Origin: Micrasema longulum | Lineage: Eukaryota; Arthropoda; Insecta; Trichoptera; Brachycentridae | Direction: 5' to 3' | Assembly: GCA_022494885.1 (NCBI GenBank) | Contig: JAGVSM010003593.1 | Span: 1 to 64,000, forward strand | Length of the DNA stretch: 64,000 nucleotides | Part shown: piece by piece, positions 44,601 through 54,171 of the stretch | How positions within the stretch are numbered: position 1 is the first letter of the stretch | How the letters are laid out: each line of letters begins with the position of its first letter | Translations under genes and position numbers: made by a program | Notes under the pieces: model-generated | Seen by the model: the letters and a program-made list of their open reading frames with translations, nothing else | Database searches by the model: none | Told to the model about the DNA's origin: nothing

Positions 44601-45515
44601 TTGACTTCCATATTCCCTTGCTTAAGGTATTCTCCATCCCTGTTGTAATTTGTTAATCTTAATGACCCCCGAGGAGGTGAAATCCAGTCTTTTGTCTATG
44701 AACATTTGGACAAACTCAAATATTGTAATGAAACCAACTGGTCCAAGAAGAAGTTTAAAATTTGTAAAATTGTTTTCAGGCGTTGGCTAGTATGTGAAAT
44801 AATTCAGTCAGATGAATCTCTTCACAACAATAAAGGTTTCAGCTCTTTAACTTCACTAAAATCAACAAATGGAAGAATTGAAGAAATATGGATGTTCAAA
44901 CATGGGCAAAATGGTGAATGTTACACAGTGTGTAAAAGTGGCCACTTAAACCAGCCAATGACAGGTCATAAGCCCTGTAAATGCCTTGACTTCCATATTC
45001 CCTTGCTTAAGGTATTCTCCATCCCTGTTGTAATTTGTTAATCTTAATGACCCCCGAGGGGGTGAAATCCAGTCTTTTGTCTATGAACATTTGGACAAAC
45101 TCAAATATTGTAACATACATTGTGATTGCACATTTGAATAAATAAATTGAGAGGATACCTGAGGAGACAAACTACAGGGGGCGCTTTCGTCGAGAATACC
45201 TCGAAGATTTCTGCGAGGATTTGAACTGCAGGTCGTGTGAAGAGCTAAAGAGGGTTGCACAGGGCAGAGCAGATACAAATCTTTGCCGCAAACTAATCCA
45301 CTATAGATGATTGAAATCAGAGAGTTGGAGCAGGCGTGGGATATTATTTTACCGATTAAATTGGAATTCCGATTCTTACCATTTCTTGACTATCATCTTT
45401 TATTTTCCACAGCATATCATTAGAATCATTGTAATTTTCCTGGTTAGTTCCCCCGGTATCATCGCACGGAATATGGTTAGCAGTATCTTGGACAGAAATC
45501 AATGAAGTACCCGCC
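34704..45515 (-). CDS. C2H2 zinc-finger protein, five exons (14 fingers), 5' end not found
   Basis: Five minus-strand exons join in phase 0: 45515-45380, 42891-42319, 40401-40288, 39567-39430 and 35615-34704 (stop TAA at 34704). All have AG/GT borders. The product would be a nuclear DNA-binding protein. It has an acidic linker, five fingers (42.8-42.4 kb), two acidic linker exons (DIQNIKMEQDIDDETYT; LLIKMEDDTDEPIK) and nine fingers, ending in a basic KTKRRKKKISKKVK tail that could act as a nuclear signal. Fingers are of the CxxCxxSCxxxxxLxxHxxxH type with HTGEKPY linkers, reminiscent of REST/ZFP64-like proteins. The two finger blocks are paralogous. It could instead be two tandem genes, but the 42319 exon ends in a donor in phase. 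No start codon exon was recognised upstream. Confidence 0.75.
35616..36329. other. Zinc-finger gene intron, nothing recognised
   Basis: AT-rich; open frames are short and unsupported. 36110-36160 is a GC-rich patch next to the LINE fragment. Confidence 0.4.
36330..36520 (+). mobile_element. RTE-like LINE scrap
   Basis: It encodes ELRRYLGCWLNDQWDHSQEI and KDRIEMARSCFF, then with a frameshift residues like GLLSN and LCI. This is the YLG region of the reverse transcriptase thumb, family of 26110-26530. Confidence 0.75.
36911..37846. mobile_element. Possible pogo-like TIR element, ~0.94 kb, no coding capacity
   Basis: The left end CAGTAAGACCTCTTTTTTAC and right end ACGTAAAAAGAGGGTTTTAC, then TG, are inverted complements with mismatches. 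The CAGTA(A/G)AACC start is typical of pogo/Tigger ends. The interior is AT-rich, with repeated CGTAAAAA words. Confidence 0.55.
37847..38249. other. Zinc-finger gene intron, nothing recognised
   Basis: No feature is supported in this 400-base stretch. Confidence 0.35.
38250..38650 (-). mobile_element. LINE C-terminal end plus minisatellite-bearing 3' UTR
   Basis: The minus strand encodes MTRNKYLFHLPVCSTNYAQH and SFLYCSCSNYNAF, matching 53985-54120 (plus) and 54545-54680 (minus). Downstream, 38301-38390 holds about two units of a GTGTGTTTGTGTGTATTTG-type minisatellite. Confidence 0.75.
38703..39185 (+). repeat. Rep385 copy with 5' inversion and 15-bp target duplication
   Basis: 38703-38826 is inverted relative to the rest. 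38827-39185 is a plus-strand unit with a short deletion near 39018. TAAATTGAAGATAAT flanks it at 38688-38702 and 39186-39200. Confidence 0.85.
39430..39567 (-). CDS. Zinc-finger gene, acidic linker exon
   Basis: The acceptor is GTTTGTCCAG at 39568 and the donor ATCAAG|gtacgg. It encodes FSEAVDDPTQIGNKAEDGQE, then TITLPKDEDIRRLLIKMEDD and TDEPIK in phase 0. Confidence 0.78.
39757..40190 (-). mobile_element. LINE C-terminus and 3' UTR
   Basis: Minus-strand residues GNEYGEVDIFRLSLYKHRLS precede an AT-rich 3' region ending with AAAAGCCCGTAGGGCGTG, a 3' signature like those at 8110 and 52000. Confidence 0.65.
40288..40401 (-). CDS. Zinc-finger gene, acidic linker exon
   Basis: The acceptor is TGATTCTAG at 40402 and the donor TACACA|gtaaga. 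It encodes LTGGNRTRLDNHNSGNPELE, then FDIQNIKMEQDIDDETYT, in phase 0. IKMEQD resembles sumoylation-type (psi-K-x-E) acidic motifs, which is inference. Confidence 0.75.
40583..41232 (+). mobile_element. tRNA-derived SINE split by a Rep385 insertion
   Basis: The head 40583-40655 (CATGGTCAACGCGTTTGCC, B box GGTTAAATTCCC) and body/tail 41069-41232 (CACTAGAATATTTCATAG; TGCAGTGCCCTATGCACC) are one SINE. The 387-base Rep385 insertion at 40669-41055 separates them. Confidence 0.88.
40669..41055 (+). repeat. Rep385, one full unit (387 bp) with 13-bp target duplication
   Basis: TAATAATTTAAAA flanks it at 40656-40668 and 41056-41068, and the interrupted SINE proves it is an insertion. The unit starts GGGGAGTTGAATCCCCAGGG and ends CATCTCTGTTGTAATATG. 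Confidence 0.9.
41515..42065 (+). mobile_element. LINE with RNase H-type C-terminus and 3' UTR
   Basis: After a frameshift near 41668 the frame reads RVITRARPGHCRLNKHRARM, then the Cys/His segment CRFCSAGVETPIHFLCECFA, then LHHKGSFILGGPLV. This is the end of I/R1-type proteins. The 3' UTR (GGCTTGGAGGG, then AATAGATCTTCACAGGTCGC) matches 61665-61985 and 21385-21575. Confidence 0.82.
42319..42891 (-). CDS. Zinc-finger gene, five-finger exon
   Basis: The acceptor is TATTTTCAG at 42892 and the donor GAGTCAG|gtatgt; phase 0. The exon starts FTSSESSPCVDLNAVSQELL. Fingers: CYICDHICEDSADFHMHKTS plus H, CTKCDFS.., CEMCPYS.., CNACNYS.., CNLCHFS... The fifth ends HKLFC, so its last zinc ligand would be Cys rather than His. 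After it comes an acidic linker ending GEEILSQ. Reading on past the donor gives a stop about 40 codons later (42199). Confidence 0.9.
42955..43195 (-). mobile_element. LINE C-terminal fragment
   Basis: Minus-strand residues CLNHACLFYKASSSRRPGCP and TVRRQFMSELRDESMTWEDT, then KELAADRDAW, a terminal LINE motif. A frameshift separates an upstream WLGHVLRMPP-like part. Same family as 19915-20130. Confidence 0.75.
43196..43390 (+). repeat. Rep385 partial copy
   Basis: It runs from CACAGTGTGTAAAG through AATGACAGGTCATAAGC and AACTCCCGAGGGAGGAAATC to ACTCAAAACATTGTTG. It directly abuts the LINE fragment at 42955-43195. Confidence 0.8.
43391..44587. other. Zinc-finger gene intron, nothing recognised
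   Basis: Two TGACGTCA palindromes lie near 43909 and 44183. A 22-base direct repeat (AACTAATTTAAGGCATGGTT) lies at 44422-44461. No gene. Confidence 0.4.
44599..45111 (+). repeat. Rep385, 1.33 units in tandem with 11-bp target duplication
   Basis: The last ~130 bases of one unit (44599-44728) are followed by a whole 385-base unit (44729-45111), so the insertion carries direct repeats at its ends. AACATACATTG flanks it at 44588-44598 and 45112-45122. Confidence 0.9.
45150..45310 (+). mobile_element. LINE C-terminal fragment
   Basis: It encodes RGRFRREYLEDFCEDLNCRS, then CEELKRVAQGRADTNLCRKL and a stop. Homologous to 47825-48010 (RREYLAQVCEDLNCASYVEL). Confidence 0.75.
45380..45515 (-). CDS. 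Zinc-finger gene, most upstream exon recognised
   Basis: The acceptor is TTTTACCTCAG at 45516 and the donor GAAATG|gtaaga. It encodes AGTSLISVQDTANHIPCDDT, then GGTNQENYNDSNDMLWKIKD and DSQEM, and leaves phase 0. There is no known domain. It is included because splice sites and phase fit the finger exon at 42891. Confidence 0.65.
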
Positions 45516-45639
45516 CTGAGGTAAAAAAAAAAGTAAAATTTAATAAAAGAATGAAATACAGTCAAACTTCATTATGACGACCGCGGAAATAGCGAGATCT
45601 CAGATGTAATGAATAAACATTCATCGGCATTTTTGTTTA

Positions 45640-46260
45640 TGGTCTTCTCCATAAATTTATTTATTATTTATTTATTTATTTTATTTACGGACCTATGCAG
45701 TCCATTCTAACGATGGTAAATACAATTTCTTACTTTTTTCATTTAAATTATTTATTGACAATTCTTGATGGAATTCCATTGTAACGATGTAATAACTTAT
45801 AATTTTTTTTATTTTTTATTTTTTATTTAATAGCATAATTATACATTTTTACAATTTAAAAAAAAAATCACTTGTTATATTTTTACTAAAACTAAAATCC
45901 CACCAAGCCACTTTTTGTAGCTTGTTGGTGAAGATTATATTTATACTGACTTAATAATATTATTTACATTTATAAAAACAATGAATAACAGATAAAAATT
46001 AACAGCCGGAAAGATCAGAATATACATGTTTATTCAAATAATAATATATAAATTTATTTTTTAAATACAAGAAAATATATGAAAAATTAAAATATTTACA
46101 CCTAAGCTACTATTCATATATAAACTCTTGATCGAGTACCCACTCTCTTATTTTGCTCTTGTTACAATGTGAGTTAAATTTAAGTTCTTTTGGTAATAAA
46201 TTAAAAATTCTAGGTACCAAATATTTGAGAGTTCTATTTCCATATTAAAAATAAAACAAG
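45640..46260 (-). mobile_element. LINE C-terminus and 3' UTR
   Basis: Minus-strand residues LKYLVPRIFNLLPKELKFNS and HCNKSKIREWVLDQEFIYE end a LINE ORF2. The 3' region carries ATTATTTATTTATTTATTTT near 45660. Confidence 0.72.
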
Positions 46261-46279
46261 TTTTACATAAAAATAATCT

Positions 46280-46980
46280 TTTAGTTTCATTTTATAATAA
46301 AAAATCTTTGGGCCAAACATTAATTAATAGTAAAGATCAGGTCGACAAATTGGAAAATAGCGGAATATATGAACTAACATGTATGTACTTGTCCTGGTTC
46401 ATATATAGGACAAAGCGGGAGAGCTATTAAATACAGAGTGAAAGAACATTTAGCTTCACATAGATTAAATAACGACTTATCAAACTATGCATCACATTTA
46501 AATGAATTTAAACATACTTTTGATAAAACAAAAAACATAAAAATTTTACATGTAGGACATAAAGGTCAAAAGTTAGATAGATTAGAAATTTTAGAAATAA
46601 ATAGTATAAAAAATAATAGCGATAGAATTTTAATAAATCAGCAGATAGAATTTAAAAACTCACCCTTATTAACCCCCTTAGTTAGACCCTGTACATTGTA
46701 ATAAAACAGTAAATATATTTCATATAATAGAATATTTTCTTAAAGTACACCGCCGCCAACACATGTTTCAATAATTTGTCTCACTCTCTTCCATTGCAAT
46801 ATTGCGTATTGTATCTTTTTCAACTTATTTTTAAATGTACCTACACTTAAGATAATATTTAGTTTTATATAAATTACCCTTACACTGTATAATATTCACC
46901 AGTCTGAAGATGCCCATTAGAGGGTGAAAGCGCTAATTGGTCAAAATAAATAAGTGGAAGTGTACCAAGTATTTTTTAAA
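46280..46980 (+). mobile_element. Penelope-like element remnant with GIY-YIG endonuclease
   Basis: Residues DKLENSGIYELTC and, after a one-base frameshift near 46390, PGSYIGQSGRAIKYRVKEHL, then NDLSNYASHLNEFKHTF, match the GIY-YIG nuclease domain that ends Penelope-like proteins. The frame ends at 46701. The 3' region has GAAGATGCCCATTAGAGGG and GAAAGCGCTAATTGGTCA, typical of their 3' ends. The reverse transcriptase part is missing. Confidence 0.85.
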
Positions 46981-47824
46981 TTAATAACTTATATGGAAAT
47001 ATAAGTTATTACATCATTACAATTTCTTACAATAAATACAGATACTAATCAAATAAAACACAACTAAATAAAATTAAAGCTAGGACAAAAAAAAACTACT
47101 GCGTCGAGACAAGATCCGGTCTATCTTTGTGATTTTTTAAATCTATAAAGACTTGAAGACACCAAAAAAGTCTAGATCTTGTCTCGAGTTTACAATACGA
47201 CACAATCGGGACATTGGTGCATGCAAGCCATAGTTTGCGCTGTGTTGATCGAGGAACAGCACATTATTATTTCGCAACCGGCAGATTGGAACATTGAATG
47301 CCACCTATTCCAGTAACGATGGTACATCAATTAAGCCATTCAGTAAATTAAACATGAATTTGGAGTCAATGTGATGTTTAGGTTTATTATTAGGGAGATT
47401 TTTAACATTGCCTCCTATTCTCCGTAAGCGTAGTCTCCCCTCTCGAGGCCAATCATCCATGCTACTTTTCTTAGCAAATTCACCTTTATAATTGTTATGG
47501 AACCATGAACCTAGATATGAGTTCGTATCAACTAGTAAAACTTTCCAATTCTGTCACATGATAAATTCTTAGAATGTTGTCCAGATAAATACATCTTTAT
47601 CTCAGTAGTATAATTCCATTCACCCTCGATAGTTAAAATCAATGTTTACTTAAGCCCAGTCCAAAATATGACACCCGTGGATCAATATAAATACTAGTTT
47701 GATGGTTCCCAGTCTCAGAACTAATTTAGACGTTAAGACATAAACATCATATACTTAGATATATATATAACCAAAAGTTATTACAATTAAATAAATCCTA
47801 TTAAAACAAACGTTTATTTTGTCT
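46981..47824. other. Intergenic, nothing recognised
   Basis: AT-rich sequence without coding or repeat features that I can support. Confidence 0.4.
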
Positions 47825-48010
47825 GACCCTTAACATAATGAGCAGAGGGCGCCCCCGACGGGAATATTTGGCGCAAGTGTGCGAAGATTTAAACTGCGCC
47901 TCATATGTCGAGCTGAAGAGGGCTGAAGAGGGCTGCAGAGAATAGAAAGCAGTGGAGGGCGAGATGCAGGACTTTGCTGCAAACCAATCCCCAGGATTGA
48001 GACTACGAAG
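47825..48010 (+). mobile_element. LINE C-terminal fragment
   Basis: Residues RGRPRREYLAQVCEDLNCAS, then YVELKRA and ENRKQWRARCRTLLQTN, a conserved end of non-LTR proteins. An internal short duplication (GGGCTGAAGAGGGCTG) lies near 47925. Confidence 0.75.
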
Positions 48011-48072
48011 AAGAAAAACGAGCTACTTCTCGGACATACCGAACAAAAATAATGCCACACGTGGAAATGTGC

Positions 48073-48131
48073 CTAGCGACAATGGAGAGTATTTTGAAGG
48101 AGACAAAATTAAAGTGGATGAAATTTTGTAA
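48073..48131 (+). mobile_element. Mariner transposase C-terminal scrap
   Basis: SDNGEYFEGDKIKVDEIL then stop matches the end of mariner transposases (compare NGDYFEGDNINVDK at 54524). Nothing upstream matches. Confidence 0.7.
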
Positions 48132-48256
48132 AACAATGTTTTTACGACCCTAGTTTGCGTATTTATTCGACTCACGTCGTTTATCTATGCAAATAACATC
48201 AACCCTGATGGACACTGTGATGCGATTTAAAACGTCGGAATAGATTGCGAACAGCA

Positions 48257-48571
48257 CATCATCATCATCATTCCCTTTCCGCACCTAATGGTACATAGGG
48301 CACTGCATTGGTACATCAATCGCAGTGTATACTGATCATTTTTGTTACATGAAGGTAAGATGATCCGTCTTACGTTTCAGGTACCAGTCCAGGGACTTGG
48401 AAATATTCTAATGTGATTTTTATATTAATACTGTTATATTAATGAAATATTCAAGTGTGAAAACACCCTTTTTCATACAGTAGAACTCCAATATCCAAAT
48501 TATTTGAGACCGGACCCCATTCGGATAGTAAAAATTTACAAACACGCTGACCATTACGCCACGAGGCAAAC
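48257..48571 (-). mobile_element. tRNA-derived SINE interrupted by a pogo-like TIR scrap
   Basis: The SINE tail starts at 48257 (CATCATCATTCCCTTTCC), with the body to 48475 and the head near 48540-48571 (CTGACCATTACGCCACGAGG). Between them, 48480-48530 begins CAGTAGAACTCCAATATCC, a pogo-type terminal sequence. Confidence 0.78.
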
Positions 48572-49734
48572 AACACACGGCATAATAGCCCGGAAACACT
48601 CACTGTGAATCAGAACGGTGGTAAAAATCTCAGATATTTAATCATATTATTTATTATCTTTCTGTCAATGTTGAAAATCCATTTTTTATAATGTAAAAAA
48701 GGCGTGACCTATTTATATAGGAATCATTTCTAAGCTTTAAGACCAAAAGTAAACCATAATAGATAGACGATTGTAGTAAATTAATTGATTTAATTATCAA
48801 ATTCGTTAATGAAATAATAATGAAAGTAGATGCAAAAAAGGTTAAATTTTCGTAATCAACCTAACATCTTACGGTTATACAATCAGCAAGGAAGCAATGG
48901 AAATAATTTTAATATTATTTGTATATTTTTTAATTACCTTTCCATCCTGTTGGAAAAATTATTGACCAAACTTTCACAACAAATAAACAGCAACAAATTT
49001 GCAAGAAAAGAATTCGGACTGTCAAAATTTCTGGTTGCCAGCGTAAAAAATCACAAATCGTACTTTGGATAAATATTTAAGTTCGCTAGATAAGTACCGC
49101 CACTTTTTGAATCAAACAATAATTTATTATTGTTGCTTCTGTCCCTTTTCCAACACATATCTACCACAAAAGGACATTTTGTCCATTTCGACGAAAACGC
49201 AACAATTATTTAACTTTTGGTACAATTGTTCCGAGTGCTACCTATTGCTTCTTTTATTATAATTATTTCACAAAGCAAAAATTACGTTTTGATATTTCAA
49301 ATTTGTATCTTTTTTTTGACAACCTGTTATGTTTTTTTTATTATTTATAGGAGACCATGTGGTACAGTAAATTACTGTTTTTTTCAACTTCCAAAGCTCT
49401 AAAATTAATTGTTGAATTATTCTGATCTCTTTTTTATAAAATCGAAAAAAAAATCTTAGTCTTCAAAGTAATGGTTTTGATTTGCCATTTTATAATATAA
49501 TAAGACAAATTTTTCATTGGTATACATACGGTAATCTATCCACTATGAGGTAATCAATCCATTGATATATTAATACACATAGACATTCCCTAATCCCTTC
49601 AACAAAAAAAAATATATATGACACTTAACTCATGCCCGAAGCGTATTTAGTCGTTCTCAACCACCGGCCAGACGTGACGTTTAGAATCAAAACCAAAATT
49701 CCTGCTTGTGTGTGTTACAGGGCTGCACTAATAG
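48572..49734. other. Intergenic, nothing recognised
   Basis: AT-rich; several short open frames without motifs. Confidence 0.4.
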
Positions 49735-49880
49735 AAATACGTTTTTTAAATTTATATATACGCCCAATGGTCATTTTTAAGGACATAGAAACGAAAAGAC
49801 AAGGAAAATTATTAGATTTAAAGTAGAAAGATACAATGGTATATAATAGACTTGGTGGGAGTTGAAGCGAGAGAGAGGTG
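49735..49880 (-). mobile_element. LINE 3' UTR fragment
   Basis: Shares TAGACTTGGTGGGAGT and GAAGCGAGAGAGA with the 3' region of the LINE at 51960-52510, in the same orientation. Confidence 0.65.
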
Positions 49881-50212
49881 TTTATTAATATTATTTTCGC
49901 AATCCAAAAAATCCAGGGAAAATAAATAAATAGGTCAAAATTATAAAGAATTTTACAAAAGAATTTTGTTGGGATCCACCAAAATAGAATGTTGCTTTTA
50001 CTAACAATAAAATTCGAACTTTTTTATTTATCAAGAATGAGTATCCTCCAAAATTTGATAGCATGTACATGATCATTGAATGCAGCCCTGGTATAAATAA
50101 ACAAACTTAGTAGGTAACTGTGGGTATGTTTTCAGGTCACTACTTGATTTTTTTTTTAAATTATTTATCGTAGAATATTATAGTCTGAGTAATATAATTT
50201 GAGTAAATTGTC

Positions 50213-50345
50213 GGCTTCGTGGTATAATGGTCACCGCATTAACCTACCATGCGAACGGTCGCAAGTTCGATTCCCGGCATGGTTGACATGAATTATTTAT
50301 CTTAAAATGTGTTTTTACACTAGAATATTTCCTGGACTGGCAGGT
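50213..50345 (+). mobile_element. tRNA-derived SINE, head and part of body
   Basis: GGCTTCGTGGTATAATGGTC (A box) and CAAGTTCGATTCCCGGC (B box), then TTTACACTAGAATATTTCC. It stops abruptly at about 50345, where a LINE fragment starts. Confidence 0.8.
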
Positions 50346-50600
50346 GAATGGTTTTTACCTGTTCAGAATCTACGACCGGAACTCTGCCATTTGCGAATGT
50401 CGGCTTGAGGAGGAAGATTTAAACTATGTTTTTTTTTTATGCCCCATAAATGATTGTTATTCCGATTTCCTGTCCGACCTATCTGATTTTAACATACCAT
50501 TCCCTCTTCATATTCTAACTCTCCTGTACCCAACCAATAAACATGTGTTTAAAATTTATACACAAAAAATATTTAATAACATTTGGTAAAATGTTTGCTT
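50346..50600 (+). mobile_element. LINE C-terminal fragment (zinc-binding tail)
   Basis: Residues NSAICECRLEEEDLNYVFFL, then CPINDCYSDFL and TNKHVFKIYTQKIFNNIW with stop resemble the C-x-C..H/Y..C tail of RNase H-bearing LINEs. Confidence 0.7.
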
Positions 50601-51547
50601 TAAATATTAATAACATAATAATAATTTCGAATAATTTGTTTATTTCCAACTTCTCCATTCAATTTTTAAACAGAGGTGTTTAAATTACAATAGGTTGTTT
50701 GATACTTGTTTTATAAAATTTCATTGCTTAAACGTATGTTTACATTCGATTATAATACGTTATTAACACATTTTGCATAAGTACAATAAAAATATTATTA
50801 AAATTAATGCTTCTTTTACTTTTCCTAAAGGAAACATAAGCAATTATAAAACTTTATCGAATATACACGAGTTTTCCCTTTATTAGAGAGGTAAAAACGT
50901 CATAATGAACAATGTATGTACAAAACATTTAAAGTTTATACTTACTTTGTCAAAAAAATATAAATATTTTGTCCTAAATCAATGTTTCGCCGCACCTGAA
51001 ATATATTTTCTTTCAATAAACAATTTGAAGACCACTGATTTATACAATCATCTGACATCTAAGTTATCAAGAAAATCTGTGCATAGTTTGCTATTTGGAA
51101 TTAGAAATAGAGTTTAGATTTAGTCTCGTTTGACAGTTGTGATAAAGTTATCGTTTGTCAAGAAGATAAAAAAAGTAAAAACAAACAAATCCATTGTTCA
51201 TAAAATATCTCGCTATCGACAATCAGTATTATAAACTTTTCTTCCGGTGGCTTTTGACCTTACACATTATTAAAGTTTATAATATTAGCATCGTTTTATT
51301 TGTGTGTGTTAATAATAATTGACATTAAATATTAAATTTATTAGTGTATGAGTGAATTCGTTTCCTTTTGATCGTTTCGAACTGAAGAATCATAAATTAA
51401 AAAGTTCCTTGATTAAATTAGGACGCTAATCGTATCGAATAAGTCGTAATAGATATTTAGTAATTGTTTGAAATGAGTAATCCCAGGAAGTGATGAGGTG
51501 TCCGGTGTACGTAAAAATCTTTTTGTTTGGTTTTAATTTAATTAAAA
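50601..51547. other. Intergenic or promoter region upstream of the candidate SLC12 first exon
   Basis: AT-rich. A 70-codon open frame at 50905-51117 is not recognised. No TATA or initiator call is made. Confidence 0.3.
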
Positions 51548-51684
51548 ATGTCCGGTTTAGACCCTTTAACTTCGCCTAGTATTAATAACGATGAAGGGAC
51601 GAGGCAAGAAGGATGCTGTACAAATTTTGTGACGTTTTTTAAATGCAGAAAAGGGTCAACATCCAATAATAGGGCGACCGATGG
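51548..51684 (+). CDS. Candidate first coding exon, possibly of the SLC12A9-like gene
   Basis: The ATG sits in a good context (AAAAATGTC) and starts MSGLDPLTSPSINNDEGTRQ, reading to NNRATDGG before AA|gtacct. It has an N-terminal-like, low-complexity Ser/Asn composition and GC content above its surroundings. It leaves two bases, whereas the exon at 56243 needs one, so a direct join fails. A small intervening exon or another donor would be required. It may belong to another gene or to none. Confidence 0.3.
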
Positions 51685-51959
51685 AGGCAAGTACCTAAAT
51701 AATTATATATCGTATTCAAATTATTGGCTCAATTATAAAAGTGTTTCAATTTTAAATCTGGAGCGAAAAATTGTTTCGTCTGTAAAACAAAACACTAACA
51801 ACTTACTGTCATGTTTGACATTTGTGTTTGAGAGATAACCTAAAAAGGGGCGGTCTTTTTAATCGGTTTACTGTGTATTATTTTTATTCGTCATTTTTAT
51901 CTGCTGAGCAGCTGTTTTTAAGCTGAAAAAGCATTAAATAACGCTCGTCTGTAATTGTC

Positions 51960-52510
51960 AAGTTATATTTATGTATTTATTTATTTATATATACGCCTAC
52001 TAGGCATTTTTAAAGATATATTTATACATAGAAAATTATTATAAAAGTAGAAAGAAACATTGGTATATAGTAGACTTGGTGGGAGTGGAAGCGAGAGAGA
52101 AGTGTTTATAATTGAATTTGATTCAGTGATGGTTTGAAAGAAGACCATTTGTTATCAAAGAAATCAAGACTGGTATGTTTGTTGGCAGACCTAAGAATTC
52201 TGGGCATAGGGAAATGAAAACCATAGTTAGTTCTATGGTTACCGGTTTGGAAAAGTAAGTTTTGTCTGGGGTTTCTAGTTGGGATATTTAATTTTATTGA
52301 GCTCAGTAGTTCAGGAGCATCAAAGAGTGAGTTGAGAATTTTAAATAAGACTAGAAGGACGGATTTATTTAAACGGTCTTGAAGAGAAGATATATTGAAG
52401 GTAGTTTCTAACTCATTATACGTATATTGGTCTCTGGATAAGCCCAACCTCCAGCCTATCTTTCTTAAAAATCGATGTTGAACTGATTCAATATTTATAA
52501 TATAAATTAT
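51960..52510 (-). mobile_element. LINE ORF2 C-terminus and 3' UTR
   Basis: The minus strand encodes LNKSVLLVLFKILNSLFDAP, IPTRNPRQNLLFQTGNHRTN and HTSLDFFDNKWSSFKPSL. The 3' end lies near 51960 with CTAGTAGGCGTATATAT. Confidence 0.78.
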
Positions 52511-52806
52511 TTATTTATTTACTACAGGAGTTATTAATATAAATATGTCTGGCGAAGCGTGAGCTAGTTCCCGACAACAGGTATATTAAAATTTACTTAT
52601 ACATCGTGCCCACTAAGTGCGCTTCTAACAAACATTTCGCACAAGTATGGCGCGGTAATGTAATACGTGCCGTTTGTCGCATAAGCGCAAAACATATTTT
52701 TTTTCATGTTATTCTAAATACGCGTATTAAAAACAATTATAGAAAATTTATCTAATGTCGCAAGGTAAAAATTGTAATGCCTTTACCACCATAATTTTTT
52801 GCTTAC

Positions 52807-52930
52807 GTAAGTGTGAGAAGCGTAAGACAGACTACCTTACCTTCCTGGAGCAGATGATCGAGATACACTGCATTTGGTTTAAAAATGCAGTGCCTTATGC
52901 ACTATCAGATGCAGATAAGGGTTTGGTGAT
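52807..52930 (+). mobile_element. SINE tail fragment
   Basis: GAAGCGTAAGACAGACTACC through AAATGCAGTGCCTTATGCAC to AGATGCAGATAAGGG, a diverged 3' half of the SINE. Confidence 0.65.
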
Positions 52931-53349
52931 GTCCACTCGGCACTCCCGGCACTCACCGCACTCGTATATTTATATTTTTTTATGCTCTATCTATCATGCA
53001 ATTTAAAATGGCTCATTTAAACTCCAGATTAATATTTGAGGTCATAGAAATGTATTTATCTTATGACCTGCTTGGCCACATTTTAAACTCATTTACTGAG
53101 ACGAAGTTAGTCGTGTGTTTGATAAATAAATAGTATAATAATTTCTGTGGTACTTACTCGGGATGGCGTTAACAGACAAGGCTAATTTTCCACTTGGACA
53201 GCTTTTAGTTAAGTGTATAACTTGTGACTATTTACATTGTAAATGAACTATTTTGTAATTTTTTTCTGGCGTAGAGAATGAAAACGTAAACTACTGTCTT
53301 CTGTATGACTTTTATTAAAACAAGTTAATAATAACGATAATTTTTATTT

Positions 53350-54150
53350 ACTCGGAGGTTGCATCCGTTGTGTGGAGCCCACAATATATAACAAACATTG
53401 AAAGGATTGAAAATGTTCAGCAAATTTTTTTGAAATACCCAGATTATAAAAACAATAAAACGCTTTACACTTACAGCCGATCTGCTAAACAAAATTATTT
53501 TTTTATCCTTGAAAATAGACGCACTATATCTGAATTATGCTATTTACATAAATTATTAAATTATAAAGTAGACTCTTTTAACCTACTCTCCAAAATTGAA
53601 TGTAGTTATGCAGAAAGCAGCCAGTCCACAATTTTGAAACAGTAAGGAAAATCCTATGTTCTGCTAAAAACAATCAGACCGCTTTCATTCTAAAAACTGT
53701 ATTAATCACCTTCTGAAAATGGTGTCGATCACAAAAACTGCTTTTTTCAATTTGAAGAAAACAACTACAGCACTAGAAAAAATATGGTACATTAAAAATT
53801 ATTGAAACTCGTCAAATACATAATTAGATTCTTGTTTGTAATATTTAAAAAAGTCATGTTCTCATTATTTTTCATTTGTTAGAGTCGAAAACATTCCAAC
53901 TGTTGTGTAGACTTGATTGTTCACTCTTTTCACAAAAGTGCTATTATCTCAGTTTCACTTTTTTATGGCTGGCTGCTTTCTGCATAATTACGTTCAATTA
54001 ATCTTACTGTCCCCTTTCGCGTGACAAGAAATAAGTATTTATTCCATCTGCCAGTCTGTAGCACTAACTATGTTCAACAATCTTTCCTCTATTGTTCTTG
54101 CTCAAATTATAATGCTTTTATTTGATATGTTTCACATGTCCCTTTATTTA
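53350..54150 (+). mobile_element. Jockey-like LINE fragment
   Basis: Residues VWSPQYITNIERIENVQQIF, then ENRRTISELCYLHKLLNYKV and DSFNLLSKIE. After a gap, 53985-54120 matches the end of the same ORF (compare 38400-38600). About 340 unrelated bases separate the two parts. Broken by stops. Confidence 0.8.
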
Positions 54151-54171
54151 TTTAAAATAAATTAAGGCTCT

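Noticed and set aside
44690..44730. Hammerhead ribozyme in Rep385
   Set aside because: A stem followed by GAAA is present, but no CTGANGA strand sits in the required position in any copy I examined. Kept only as a lead for a covariance search.
44599..45111. Small LTR/TRIM retroelement because of direct terminal repeats
   Set aside because: Other copies are circularly permuted and lack these terminal repeats, so tandem-unit insertion explains it better.
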